Source: Nonomuraea sp. SYSU D8015 | GTDB taxonomy: Bacteria; Actinomycetota; Actinomycetes; Streptosporangiales; Streptosporangiaceae | Direction: 5' to 3' | DNA: 64,000 nucleotides | NCBI RefSeq assembly: GCF_008065375.1 | Contig: NZ_VJYI01000027.1 | Coordinates: 62,001 to 126,000, forward strand | Part shown: one piece after another, positions 7,565 through 15,389 of the stretch | How positions within the stretch are numbered: position 1 is the first letter of the stretch | Layout: each line of letters starts with the position of its first letter | Translations under genes and position numbers: made by a program | The notes under the pieces: generated by a model | Database searches by the model: none | The model's input: only the letters and a program-made list of their open reading frames with translations | What the model was told of the DNA's origin: nothing

Positions 7565-8557
7565 ATGCAGGACACGCGTCTCGACACCGCTCGGATCCGG
7601 GCGGCTCGCCGAGTCATCGACCCAATTTTTCTCGATACTCCGCTGTACCGCTGCCAGGCGCTGGAGCCCGACCTCGGGTGCACGGTGAGCATCAAGCTAG
7701 AAACGGCGAACCCTGTGCGCAGCTTCAAGGGGCGGGGCACCGAGTTGGTCGCGAGTCTGCTTGCCGAGAATGGATCGCGAGCCGTGGTGTGCGCCAGCGC
7801 GGGCAATCTTGGCCAAGCCCTCGCGTGGTCTGGGCGCGGCCGGCGGCTCGACGTCACCGTTGTGGCATCCCGCTTCGCGCCCGCGGCCAAGCTTGATCGC
7901 ATCCGCGCATTGGGCGCCCGCTTGGAGCTGGTGGACGGCGATTTCGACATGGCACGCGAGCGGGCAGCGGCGATCGCTCGGTACGCCGGCATCCGGCTGG
8001 TCGAAGACAGCCTGGACATCGAGACCTGCGAGGGCGCGGCTACCATCGGCTTGGAACTGGTGGACACCCTGGTGGACACCGCGCCGCCGTTTGACGCCGT
8101 CCTGATCGCTCTCGGCGGCGGGGCGATGGCCACTGGTGTGGGTCATGTGCTGAAGGCATTGGCGCCCGGCGTCGAGGTGATCTGCGTCCAGCCGCTGGGT
8201 GCACCGGCGATGACACACTCGTGGCACCAGCGGCGCGTCGTCACCACCGATTCGACCGACACCATCGCCGACGGCGTCGCCGGCCGGTGTCCCATTCCGG
8301 CCGTCCTGGACGACCTCCTCCTGGTCGTTGACGACGCCGTCCTGGTCCGGGAGACATCGATCATCGCCGGGATGCGGTTGCTCCTCCACCACGCCGGCCT
8401 CGTTGTCGAACCGTCGGCGGCGCTCGGCATCGCGGCGATCCTCGAAAACCGCGACCGCTTCGCCGGTCGGCACGTCGTCACCATCGTGTGCGGCAGCAAT
8501 GTCGACGTGGACGCCTATCACCGCTGGGTCGGTGCGGCTCCCCTCCACGGGGTTTGA
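7565..8557 (+). CDS. PLP-dependent threonine/serine dehydratase-like ammonia-lyase
   Basis: A 330-residue fold-type II PLP enzyme. The Schiff-base lysine is in VRSFKGRGTE (Lys55). The asparagine contact is in ASAGNLGQALA, and the phosphate-binding glycine loop is GGGAMATG (184-191). There is no C-terminal ACT domain, so it resembles catabolic threonine dehydratase, serine racemase or hydroxyaspartate ammonia-lyase. The ATG at 7565 is chosen because the conserved N-terminus (RIRAARRVIDPIFLDTPL) begins there; the open frame upstream is not conserved. It is an isolated gene flanked by decayed sequence. Confidence 0.85.
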   Translation: MQDTRLDTARIRAARRVIDPIFLDTPLYRCQALEPDLGCTVSIKLETANPVRSFKGRGTELVASLLAENGSRAVVCASAGNLGQALAWSGRGRRLDVTVVASRFAPAAKLDRIRALGARLELVDGDFDMARERAAAIARYAGIRLVEDSLDIETCEGAATIGLELVDTLVDTAPPFDAVLIALGGGAMATGVGHVLKALAPGVEVICVQPLGAPAMTHSWHQRRVVTTDSTDTIADGVAGRCPIPAVLDDLLLVVDDAVLVRETSIIAGMRLLLHHAGLVVEPSAALGIAAILENRDRFAGRHVVTIVCGSNVDVDAYHRWVGAAPLHGV

Positions 8558-9061
8558 CCATTGCTCATCCGGGAGGTGTGAAGTACTGCGCTCGTCGGCT
8601 GTCGAGCCGGGTGGCCACCGCGTCTGTCGCGGCATCTGCCCGTGCTTGTTCGAGTTCGATTGAGGTCTTGGCGACGAGGTACGCGGTCGGCGTTTGTCAT
8701 CGGGTGGCGGCCGAGCCGGTTGGGGGCGTTGGGGAACGGTGTAGTGGCGTGAGCTCGGCTCGGCAGACGCCGGGGATGCTGGGGGTGGCTGGTGTAGTTC
8801 CTCGTTGTCCATGTCCTCGGGGCCGGTTCACAACAGCGGGCCGAGTGTCGGCTGGTTGCGATTCCTATGCGTGCGGTGCGTCGCGGGAGTGTGCGCAGGT
8901 CGTCACGGTAGGCGGCCTGATTTCGACAGTGAGAAATTGGTTCTGGCCCACATTTCGTGATCGAGACGGCTCTACCGGACGGGGTGGTCACGATTCACCC
9001 GTTCCTCCGGGCAAGGTGGCCTGCCCGGAGGACTGAGGCGGGGGACGTCCGCAAGGGCACG
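8558..9061. other. about 500 bases without a recognisable gene
   Basis: Open frames on both strands are arginine/proline-rich shadow translations without motifs. I see no repeats or hairpins of note. Confidence 0.4.
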
Positions 9062-9661
9062 TCAGCGCGGGTTGTGGTAACGACTGAGCACTCCCATGGC
9101 GTTCAGCCGAACGACGACCTCAGTTTTGACGGGGTTGTAAGCGATTCCCAGGCTGGTGAGGATCTGGCAGGCACGGCAGTCGTGAACGCTGAGCAGGGCA
9201 AGCAGGATGTGCTCGGAGCCGACGTAGCCGTGCCCGGTCTTGTCCGCCTGTCGCCGTGCGCCCTTGGCCAGCACGAATGCGGCGTGGTCGCTGAAGGGAA
9301 CTTCTTGCGGCGCGCGGGTCGCACCTTGGGGCACGGCGGTGGCGATGGCCGATTCGACAGCCTCCACACTGCCCGCCAGGTCGTCCAGGATTTCAAAGGC
9401 CAGGCCGCCCGCCCCGTCGTCGAGGAGCCCGAGCAGCAGATGTTCGGTGCCGAGTGCGCTGTGCCTGCGCGATCGGGCATGTTCGCGTGCCAGATCGACG
9501 ACGTGGCGCGCCTGGCTACTGAACCAGTCGAAGGTGACCGCCTGCGGCTGGCTGCGATCGGCGGCTTGCTGGTCCATCTCGCGGGCGGCGTCGGTGTAGC
9601 TCTTGCCTGTGTGCGCCATACGCTCTCTGATGGCCTTCTTGCGGGCGGAGTCCTTGACCAT
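9062..9661 (-). CDS. Clp N-terminal (double Clp-N) domain protein without ATPase
   Basis: A 199-residue protein. Residues about 50-190 form two Clp-N repeats: SSQARHVVDLAREHARSR with LGTEHLLLGLLDD, then DHAAFVLAKGARRQA with YVGSEHILLALLS. This matches the N-terminal peptide- or adaptor-binding domain of ClpC. No AAA+ module follows; the gene stops at the end of Clp-N. The first 45 residues are basic and charged (KKAIRERMAHTGKSYTDAARE). ATG 9661 has GGAGAGGA nine bases upstream; a TTG nine bases earlier is possible. A role as adaptor, decoy or substrate holder for Clp is inferred from the domain alone. Confidence 0.85.
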   Translation of the reverse strand: MVKDSARKKAIRERMAHTGKSYTDAAREMDQQAADRSQPQAVTFDWFSSQARHVVDLAREHARSRRHSALGTEHLLLGLLDDGAGGLAFEILDDLAGSVEAVESAIATAVPQGATRAPQEVPFSDHAAFVLAKGARRQADKTGHGYVGSEHILLALLSVHDCRACQILTSLGIAYNPVKTEVVVRLNAMGVLSRYHNPR

Positions 9662-9924
9662 GGTCTTCAATCCTCTCCAGCGGCGTCCTACGCACTCCGC
9701 CGGGACCTGTGTCCGCTGAGGGAAGATTTCCGGTGAAGAAAAGGAACGCTGATCCGGTGGACCTTGTCCTCTTCGCCGGGTGGCGTAGGCACCTGCGGCT
9801 CGGAGCGGGCGGGACGTTCAACCGCCTCTGGTGCGGAGCCTATACGCTGTCGGCGGGTTTCGCGCGCGGCACGATCGCGGTGGGGCTCGCGCTCAGTCAT
9901 TTCCTGATCGCCTCGGATCTGGCT

Positions 9925-10413
9925 TCAGCGGGGTTGCGCCATGAGCAGGATTCGCTTGCGGAGCAAGGCTGTTCCGGCTCGCCCGAACATCTGCCGCTTG
10001 AGCATTTTGATCTTGTTGACGATGCCCTAGACCGGGCCGGAGTTCCAGGGTGTGGTGAGTCCCTGGAGAACCGCCGCGAGGTCCTGCCTGAGGCCCTTGG
10101 CGAAGGCGGATAGGCCGGGGAGGTTGTCGGCGGTGACCGTCTCAATCCATCGGGGCAGGTCCTGGCCGGTCAGCGTGGTGAGCATGGTGGCGAACGTGCG
10201 CACGTGCCCGGCGAGGGTGTCGATCTCGGGACAACGCTCGAAGATCTCCTTCAGCAGCAGGCGCTCGTCTTCGGCGAGTTGGTCGGGGTGCCGGGTTAAG
10301 CAGGCGGTGACGTGGCGCACGGTGGGTGGTTGCGGCGCGATCGGCGCAGGTGCGGGTTTGTTGCGGGCGATGTGGTCGCGGACTATGCCGTAGCTGCCGG
10401 AGAAGCCCTGCAC
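9925..10413 (-). pseudogene. ISL3-family transposase, C-terminal part with nonsense codon
   Basis: Leftward translation gives GSYGIVRDHIARNKP, a helical middle section (LTRHPDQLAEDERLLLKEI) and TTPWNSGPV. It then meets TAG at about 10027 where family members have Glu-Gly. Reading on in the same frame gives IVNKIKMLKRQMFGRAG and RKRILLMAQPR before the natural stop at 9925-9927. The N-terminal zinc-finger, HTH and most of the DDE domain are absent upstream of 10413. It is a 5'-truncated copy with a premature stop. Confidence 0.8.
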
Positions 10414-10629
10414 CGACGGAAAAGGACCTGGCCATAGGCACCTCGCCAGCGGTCGACTTCACTCGGTGGGCGGGCCGGGGGGTCGGACCGGGGCGCCCTG
10501 CCGGGACTGCTCCCGGTGGGTTTCTCTTCCCGAACGGGGCGTGCGAGTTTCCCTGTCGGCGTGCAGAAGAAACTGTCCGTAGAGCGGGCAGCGTCCACGC
10601 TGTCGCTGAAGCAGCCGCAGCCGGGGTGG

Positions 10630-10765
10630 ATCGAACGGGGGTCCCGCGTCGCCGCAGAGCTGCCCAGTAACCGGTCAGGGTCGGGTCGTCGGGTGAGGCC
10701 CAGCCCTTGACCAGCGTGTGCCGGGTGATCTTCGTCCAGGCGAATTTGAGCAGGTAGGCGCCGCT
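10630..10765 (-). pseudogene. group II intron reverse transcriptase/maturase, C-terminal fragment
   Basis: The leftward frame reads GAYLLKFAWTKITRH, then LVKGWASPDDPTLTGYWAAL and RRRGTP. This matches the segment just before the HNH end of intron-encoded proteins (WTKI.RH..VKG..SPDDP.L..YW..RR). Only about 45 residues remain. The upstream side joins the N-terminus of an IS110 transposase at about 10766 and the downstream side enters unrelated sequence. Confidence 0.65.
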
Positions 10766-10860
10766 GTGACGCGCACGCAGCACATCAATTCGGCCTTGTC
10801 GATGTCCAGCGCTGCGACGCGTTCGACGATCTCTTCGTGTTCCTTGGTCTCCTCCAGCAT
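10766..10860 (-). pseudogene. IS110-family transposase, N-terminal stub
   Basis: ATG at 10860-10858 begins MLEETKEHEEIVERVAALDI, followed by KAELMCCVRV. This is the start of IS110 DEDD transposases, in which the first catalytic aspartate lies in ALDIGK (here ALDIDK). After about 31 residues similarity stops and group II intron sequence starts in another frame. GGGAGG lies upstream as a ribosome-binding site. Confidence 0.6.
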
Positions 10861-11100
10861 GACGCACCTCCCGGCGCCGTTGCCTCGCTCCCTGCACGGT
10901 GCCCGTGAGAGCCGCTTGGGAAGAAGCGAATCTAGTCCGCGCGCTCGAAGCACAGTGAAGGGCCCATAGCGCGGCTCCCGCGTCCCACTAACCCACGGCC
11001 TCAACCGGCCAAAGAGCAACGACGTCGGCGGACAATCACCCCGATTTTCAGCCCGGAACGGGCCTCCCGCCAGGGAGAACAGAGACTAACCCTAACCCTT
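10861..11100. other. intergenic, no gene seen
   Basis: No coding sequence is recognised. A 5-bp GCCCG/CGGGC hairpin lies at 11051-11063. A CTAACCCTAACCCT stretch at 11086-11099 looks like a telomere repeat but is only two units long. Confidence 0.4.
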
Positions 11101-11139
11101 TCCGGACAGCTTCAGCCCTTAACGGGCTGTCTGTCCGGA
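11101..11139. terminator. strong nested hairpin, likely terminator of the AraC gene
   Basis: TCCGGACAG (11101-11109) pairs perfectly with CTGTCCGGA (11131-11139). Inside it CAGCCC (11113-11118) pairs with GGGCTG (11124-11129) around a five-base loop. It lies about 45 bases beyond the stop of the leftward AraC-type gene, where a terminator would be expected. No long U-tract is present, as is usual in actinomycetes. Confidence 0.6.
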
Positions 11140-11181
11140 ACCATCGAGGCACCTCACGGCTCACCGTGGAGAGGATCAAAG

Positions 11182-11916
11182 TCAACGACTGAGCAGGTAG
11201 CGCCGGGGCGTGGTGCCGACGGTGCGGCGGAAAGCGGCCAGGAAGGCGCTCGCCGTGGCGTACCCCACGTCGTGTGCTACCCGCGACACCGGCTGCCCCT
11301 CGGCCAGCAGCGGCAGGGCGGCGCGCAGCCGTACCTGCGTGCGCCAGTGGTCGAAGCTCATGCCCGTGTCGCGTACGAACAACCGCGTCAACGTCCGCCT
11401 GCTCACGCCCGCCGCGCGGGCGTGAGCCTCCAGGGTGCGCGGGTCGGCGGGATCTGCCAGCAGGGCGGCCGCCACCACCCGGACGCGCTCGTCGGTGGGC
11501 TGCGGCACGTCGATGGGCCTGGTGGGCAGCGGGCGTAGCAGGTCGGGCACCACCGCCTCGGCGCGCAGCCGCGCGCCGTCGGTGAGGTCAGTACGGGCCA
11601 GGTACCCGATCAGCTCGGCCAGCAGGCCGTCGACGCCGACCGCGGTGGGCTCGGGCCAGTCCAGTGGGCAGCGCTCCGGCGCCAGGTACAGGCTGCACAG
11701 CACCGCGTCGCGGGTCGCGCCGGTGGCGTGGGTGACACCCGCGGGCAGCCACAGCGCCCTGGTGGGCGGCAGGACCCAGTACACCTCGCCCACCTTGACG
11801 CTCAGGACGCCGTGGCGAGTCCAGGCGAGTTGGTGGTGGGTGTGGCTGTGCGGGGGGATCCACTCCCCCGAGGCCAGCGGGAAGTGGCCGACGATGATCG
11901 CACCCATGTCCTCCAT
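11182..11916 (-). CDS. AraC-family transcriptional regulator with N-terminal cupin
   Basis: A 244-residue regulator. The N-terminal cupin shows the metal-site-like HSHTHHQLAW and the strand VYWVLPPTRALWLPAGVTHA. The C-terminal AraC DNA-binding domain has two HTH motifs (SRRTLTRLFVRDTGMSFDHW and VSRVAHDVGYATASAFLAAF) and ends PRRYLLSR. The frame is open 63 codons upstream, but homology begins near MEDMGAIIVGHFPLASGEW, so ATG 11916 (or 11907) is chosen. It is divergent, with a 61-base gap, from the MFS exporter gene, a common regulator/efflux arrangement. Confidence 0.88.
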   Translation of the reverse strand: MEDMGAIIVGHFPLASGEWIPPHSHTHHQLAWTRHGVLSVKVGEVYWVLPPTRALWLPAGVTHATGATRDAVLCSLYLAPERCPLDWPEPTAVGVDGLLAELIGYLARTDLTDGARLRAEAVVPDLLRPLPTRPIDVPQPTDERVRVVAAALLADPADPRTLEAHARAAGVSRRTLTRLFVRDTGMSFDHWRTQVRLRAALPLLAEGQPVSRVAHDVGYATASAFLAAFRRTVGTTPRRYLLSR

Positions 11917-11977
11917 GCGACATACTCTGGCCTCATCGCGGATTGTGGCCAAATGCGGCAGATCATAGCGTCGTCGG

Positions 11978-13351
11978 GTGCCAATGATTGTGTTGTGTTT
12001 TGTCCAGTTCATGCTCGTGCTCGATGACACCGTCGTGAACGTTGCCCTGCCCAGCATCCGCGACGAGCTGGGCTTCAGCGCGTCCGCCTTGCCCTGGGTC
12101 GTCAACGCCTACTTCCTGGCCTTCGGCGGTTTGCTGCTGCTGTGCGGCCGGATGGCGGATCTGCTGGGCCGCCGTCGCGTCTTCCTCATCGGGGTGGCGT
12201 TGTTCGGGGTGGCCAGCCTGGCCTGCGGGCTCGCGCAGGAGCCGTGGCAGCTCGTGATCGGGCGGTTTGTGCAGGGCGCGGGTTCTGCGATGGCCAGCCC
12301 TGCCGCGATGTCGATGATCACGTTGCTGTATCCGGGGCCGGAGGAACGGGCCAAGGCGCTGGGCATCTGGAGCGGTATCGCGGCCCTGGGCGGGACCTCG
12401 GGCCTGGTGCTGTCCGGGGCGCTGACCGACCTGGTGTCCTGGCGCGGCATCTTCCTGATCAACCTGCCCATCGTCGCCGTGGCCCTGGCGTTGCTCCCGC
12501 GCCTGGTCCCCGAGTCCCGTGCCCCCGGCCGACGCCGCCTCGACGTTCCCGGCGCGGTCCTGGTCACCGGTGCTGCGGTGTCGCTGGTGTACGGGCTGCT
12601 GCGGGCCGGAGAGACCGGCTGGAGCGATCCGATCGTCATCGGGGCCGCCGTGTTCTCCGCCGCCTTGGCGGCGGCGTTCCTGGTGGCGGAGTCGCGGGCG
12701 GCGGCGCCCCTAGTGCCCGCATCGTTCCTGGCCTCGCGGACACGGGCGGTCGCCAACGGTGCGACCCTGCTGTTCTCGATGGCGATGTACGCGATGTCGT
12801 TCCTGCTGATGATCCAGATCCAGACCGTTCTGGGCTACAGCCCGCTCCTGGCCGGCATCGCCTATCTGCCCTACGGCGCCGGCATCCTGGCAGGCATGTG
12901 GCTGTCCTCCCGCATTTCGCTCAGGACCGGGACGCGCTGGGCGCTCCTGCTGGCGTTCTTGGTCAACATCGCCGGCCTGCTGCTGCTGTCCGGCGTGGCG
13001 GCGGGCGACTCCTACATCGCCCACGTACTGCCCGGGATGCTCATACTGAGTGTGGGCAACGGGCTGAGCCTGCCCGTTATGGCGGTGGCCGCGGTCGACG
13101 GCACCACCGAGGAGGACGCCGGTCTCGGCTCGGCCCTGTTCACCTCCGTTCAGCAGGTCGGCGGTGCCGTCGGTGTGGCCGCGCTGGCCATCATGGGCTA
13201 CTCAGGCGGGCTCACGGCGGGCGCGGTCTGCGTGGCGCTCGGCGCTGTGATCATCGTCGTGCTGCTGCCGTCGCGGGCCAGCCGCCCGCGGCGGACCGCT
13301 GGACATGGAGCCGATGGCCGAAGCAAGCCGGCAACCGCTCCCCGGCTCTGA
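11978..13351 (+). CDS. MFS drug efflux transporter (DHA2-like)
   Basis: A 457-residue integral membrane protein. The start of helix 1 has the antiporter pattern FMLVLDDTVVNVALPSI. Motif A is GRMADLLGRRRVFLIG, and helix 5 carries the motif C-like stretch GGTSGLVLSGALTDLVSWRG. Hydrophobic segments continue to about residue 435, consistent with 12-14 spans. The start is GTG 11978; ATG 11984 is an alternative. It probably exports a small molecule by proton antiport under control of the divergent AraC-type regulator. Confidence 0.88.
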   Translation: MPMIVLCFVQFMLVLDDTVVNVALPSIRDELGFSASALPWVVNAYFLAFGGLLLLCGRMADLLGRRRVFLIGVALFGVASLACGLAQEPWQLVIGRFVQGAGSAMASPAAMSMITLLYPGPEERAKALGIWSGIAALGGTSGLVLSGALTDLVSWRGIFLINLPIVAVALALLPRLVPESRAPGRRRLDVPGAVLVTGAAVSLVYGLLRAGETGWSDPIVIGAAVFSAALAAAFLVAESRAAAPLVPASFLASRTRAVANGATLLFSMAMYAMSFLLMIQIQTVLGYSPLLAGIAYLPYGAGILAGMWLSSRISLRTGTRWALLLAFLVNIAGLLLLSGVAAGDSYIAHVLPGMLILSVGNGLSLPVMAVAAVDGTTEEDAGLGSALFTSVQQVGGAVGVAALAIMGYSGGLTAGAVCVALGAVIIVVLLPSRASRPRRTAGHGADGRSKPATAPRL

Positions 13352-13434
13352 GCAGTCGCAGCTCCGCCTGAATCCGAAGGGACACGCCCGCTTGGAGAGA
13401 GACCCACTCGGGCGCGACCTCATCCCACTCCGAC

Positions 13435-13470
13435 CGAAGTGCCGACTTGCCACGTGGCATCGGCACTTCG
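13435..13470. terminator. near-perfect hairpin downstream of the MFS gene
   Basis: CGAAGTGCCGA (13435-13445) pairs with TCGGCACTTCG (13460-13470), and between them TGCCACGTGGCA (13448-13459) is itself a perfect palindrome. Together they form a 17-bp stem with one two-base bulge (CT, 13446-13447) and essentially no loop. It lies 84 bases after the exporter stop. It could be a terminator or a protein-binding palindrome. Confidence 0.5.
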
Positions 13471-13626
13471 CAGATTTCTGGACACCGTAGGGCGTGTACG
13501 TCCAGGATGGGAGCCGTTTCGGGGGAAGTGCCGCCTCCGCGTGTTCTCGGTACTTTCCACGCACGCATGCCTGCGGCGGCCGACAGGCCGCCATCTTCAT
13601 GAGCGTAGAAGAGAGGCCTGCACCCC

Positions 13627-13835
13627 GTGGCGCGCACTCTGGATGAAGACGAGCTGATCGAACACTGGCTGCTGATCGGCAAGGAGCCGGACCTGCTGAC
13701 CGGCCGGACCGGCCCGTCCAAGCTGGCGCTGGCGTTGTGGCTGAAGTTCTTCGCCCAGCACGGCCGCTTCCCGAGGGCCGCTCCGAACTGCCGGACGAGG
13801 CGGTCGCCTTCGTCGCCGGCCAGGTGAAGGTCGCC
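13627..13835 (+). pseudogene. Tn3-family transposase, N-terminal (DUF4158) fragment
   Basis: GTG at 13627 begins MARTLDEDELIEHW, then PSKLALALWLKFFAQHGRFP, the conserved start of Tn3-type transposases with a DUF4158 domain. A one-base shift after GRFP puts the continuation RSELPDEAVAFVAGQVKV in another frame. After about 70 residues the match ends at the repeat element that starts near 13836. It is truncated and frameshifted. Confidence 0.7.
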
Positions 13836-14040
13836 GCCGGCGTCATGATCCCCGACGGCCCCGGCTGCGGCGGCTGTCGGGGCCGTCCGCGTGATCGCGG
13901 ACGACCGGGGCGACCGCCTGGAAGGGTTCATGCCGTTGACGGATCCTGCCCGGCGCAGGGTCTGGACCACCGGCTACATGCGCAACGGACACGGCGATGA
14001 GTCCAGCGCCCGCGACGCGATGTCCGCCGCACGAGCGGCG
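13836..14040 (+). repeat. degenerate repeat, copy A (relative at 62230-62470, inverted)
   Basis: From GTCATGATCCCCGACGGCCC onward this matches the reverse complement of 62230-62470 almost base for base with scattered indels. It encodes GVMIPDGP, then VRVIADDRGDRLEGFMPLTD, then YMRNGHGDESSARDAMSAAR. The downstream parts differ. The family is not recognised. The two copies are about 48 kb apart and inverted. Confidence 0.65.
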
Positions 14041-14271
14041 ATGACGTCGGTGAAAGACATGCACCGCGCCACCACCTTCGAGGCTGCCAACCCCCACTCG
14101 ATCGCCCGCACGGAGTTCGCCACCATGGCCCAAGCCGCCGACGAGTGCATCACCAAGGTGTCCGGCATCGACACGGTCGGCTCGCAGGCGGTCCGGCGCG
14201 AGAACACCAGCCTGCTCATCCAGATGATCGCCGACCTGGAAGTCCGGCTCAGTGAGACGGCGGCCGGCTGA
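13891..14271 (+). CDS. hypothetical protein
   Basis: A 126-residue frame starting at GTG 13891 inside repeat copy A. The first 50 residues (VIADDRGDRLEGFMPLTDPA and RNGHGDESSARDAMSAARAA) are shared with the decayed 62.3-kb copy. The rest (TEFATMAQAADECITKVSGI and ENTSLLIQMIADLEVRLSE) is helical and looks coding. Copy B suggests an original start further upstream (MTDLDALRYRC), so this may be a 5'-truncated gene joined to the Tn3 fragment. Its end overlaps the convergent PPAT gene by 23 bases. Function unknown. Confidence 0.4.
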   Translation: MIADDRGDRLEGFMPLTDPARRRVWTTGYMRNGHGDESSARDAMSAARAAMTSVKDMHRATTFEAANPHSIARTEFATMAQAADECITKVSGIDTVGSQAVRRENTSLLIQMIADLEVRLSETAAG

Positions 14272-14737
14272 TCAGGGCCGTCTCCGCGGCATGGCCGCCG
14301 TCGGTCGCAGCCGCGCGGACCGCGGTCGAGGAGATCGTGGCCAGTTCGGGCCGAGCGGGCATGAATAGGGTCTTCATGCCCAGCATCTCGTTCATGGCGG
14401 CCAGCTGAAACTCGTGCACTACGTCGGTAGCGTTCCTCACGCCACGGATGATCACTGCGGCTCCGTGTTGCTGGCAGTAGGCCACTGTCAGCCCGCTCCA
14501 GGCTGCCACTGTCACGTTCTGCCAGTCCGCCGGGAGAGTGGCACGGATGTCCAGCTCGCGTTCCGCACCCGTCTTGGTGGGCCGCTTCTCATCGTTGACC
14601 GCGACCAGCACCGTTACGTGTTCGAACAAGCGCCGGGCCCGATCAACGAGATCCCGATGACCGTCAGTGAAGGGGTCGAACGTTCCGGGATAGACAGCTC
14701 GGGAGCATCCGGGATCGCCTACAGGATTGCGAAACAT
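14249..14737 (-). CDS. coaD: pantetheine-phosphate adenylyltransferase-like nucleotidyltransferase
   Basis: A 162-residue protein with the nucleotidyltransferase signature YPGTFDPFTDGH (the T/HxGH site). It also has the phosphopantetheine-side motif IIRGVRNATDVVHEFQLAAM and the C-terminal ISSTAVR. PPAT makes dephospho-CoA from 4'-phosphopantetheine and ATP. The long upstream frame is a shadow of the lectin gene; ATG 14737, or GTG two codons earlier, gives the usual family length of about 160. The context (lectin, transposon remnants) is unlike the usual rsmD-coaD locus. It may be a second copy, and the symbol is by family only. Confidence 0.82.
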   Translation of the reverse strand: MFRNPVGDPGCSRAVYPGTFDPFTDGHRDLVDRARRLFEHVTVLVAVNDEKRPTKTGAERELDIRATLPADWQNVTVAAWSGLTVAYCQQHGAAVIIRGVRNATDVVHEFQLAAMNEMLGMKTLFMPARPELATISSTAVRAAATDGGHAAETALISRPPSH

Positions 14738-15389
14738 CGACACATGGTACGTGCCGTCTGGGCGGCTCGCCGCGAGCGCCCAGGCAGTCAGCCCACCTGA
14801 GGCCCACCCGCCTACGTCGCGCCGCGGCGCCTCATGGCAACGGCCCTGACTGGTCGAGCCCCTCTTCACACGCCGAATGCTTTCGCGCCGGATCCACCAG
14901 GCGCGGCATGCTGGCGTCTGTCTGCCTGACGTGCCTGACAGACCTCCAAGCGTCTGACCGGCCACTTCGCTTGACAACCCGAGATAACCATTGCGGTGGC
15001 CAGATTCGTGAATGGTGGTGTAGGCGCTGCTGCTGCTGGTCAGCCAGTACGCGCCGCACCGGCTCGACCAGGTCGAGGTAGGGCTGAGGGTTCTCGGTGA
15101 CGGCGTCACGGCGGTCGAGGTGATCTTGCGAGTCGCTAGGAGTTTGTGCTCCTTGTCACGGCTAGAGCGGACACCTGAGTCGGCGGACTCAGGGGAGGGT
15201 GAAGTCCGGGTCGTGCCAGAACACGATCGCGATCGCGGCGGCTGTGCGGGTGTGCCTTGCGCGACTCCTGCAGGCGCCGCCTGATTGTTCTTGCTGCCAA
15301 GGGGCCACGCAACCCGCCGGGCACCTTCACAGGCAAACCCGGCGGGTGCTGGCGACGCTGGACACCGAGGAGAGAAAGCTCGACAGTGG
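14738..15389. other. 650 bases without a recognisable gene
   Basis: Between the PPAT-like gene and the lectin. Leftward frames near 14830-15130 read YLDLVEPVRRVLADQQQQR and similar, interrupted by stops. They may be a decayed gene but I cannot name a family. Confidence 0.35.

Noticed and set aside
9709-10113. 134-codon plus-strand ORF after the Clp-N gene
   Set aside because: Its second half is antisense to the ISL3 transposase remnant and the first half has no motif or conserved start.
11086-11099. telomere-like CTAACCCTAACCCT
   Set aside because: Only two units, with no further terminal repeats or terminal-protein features; coincidence is likely.
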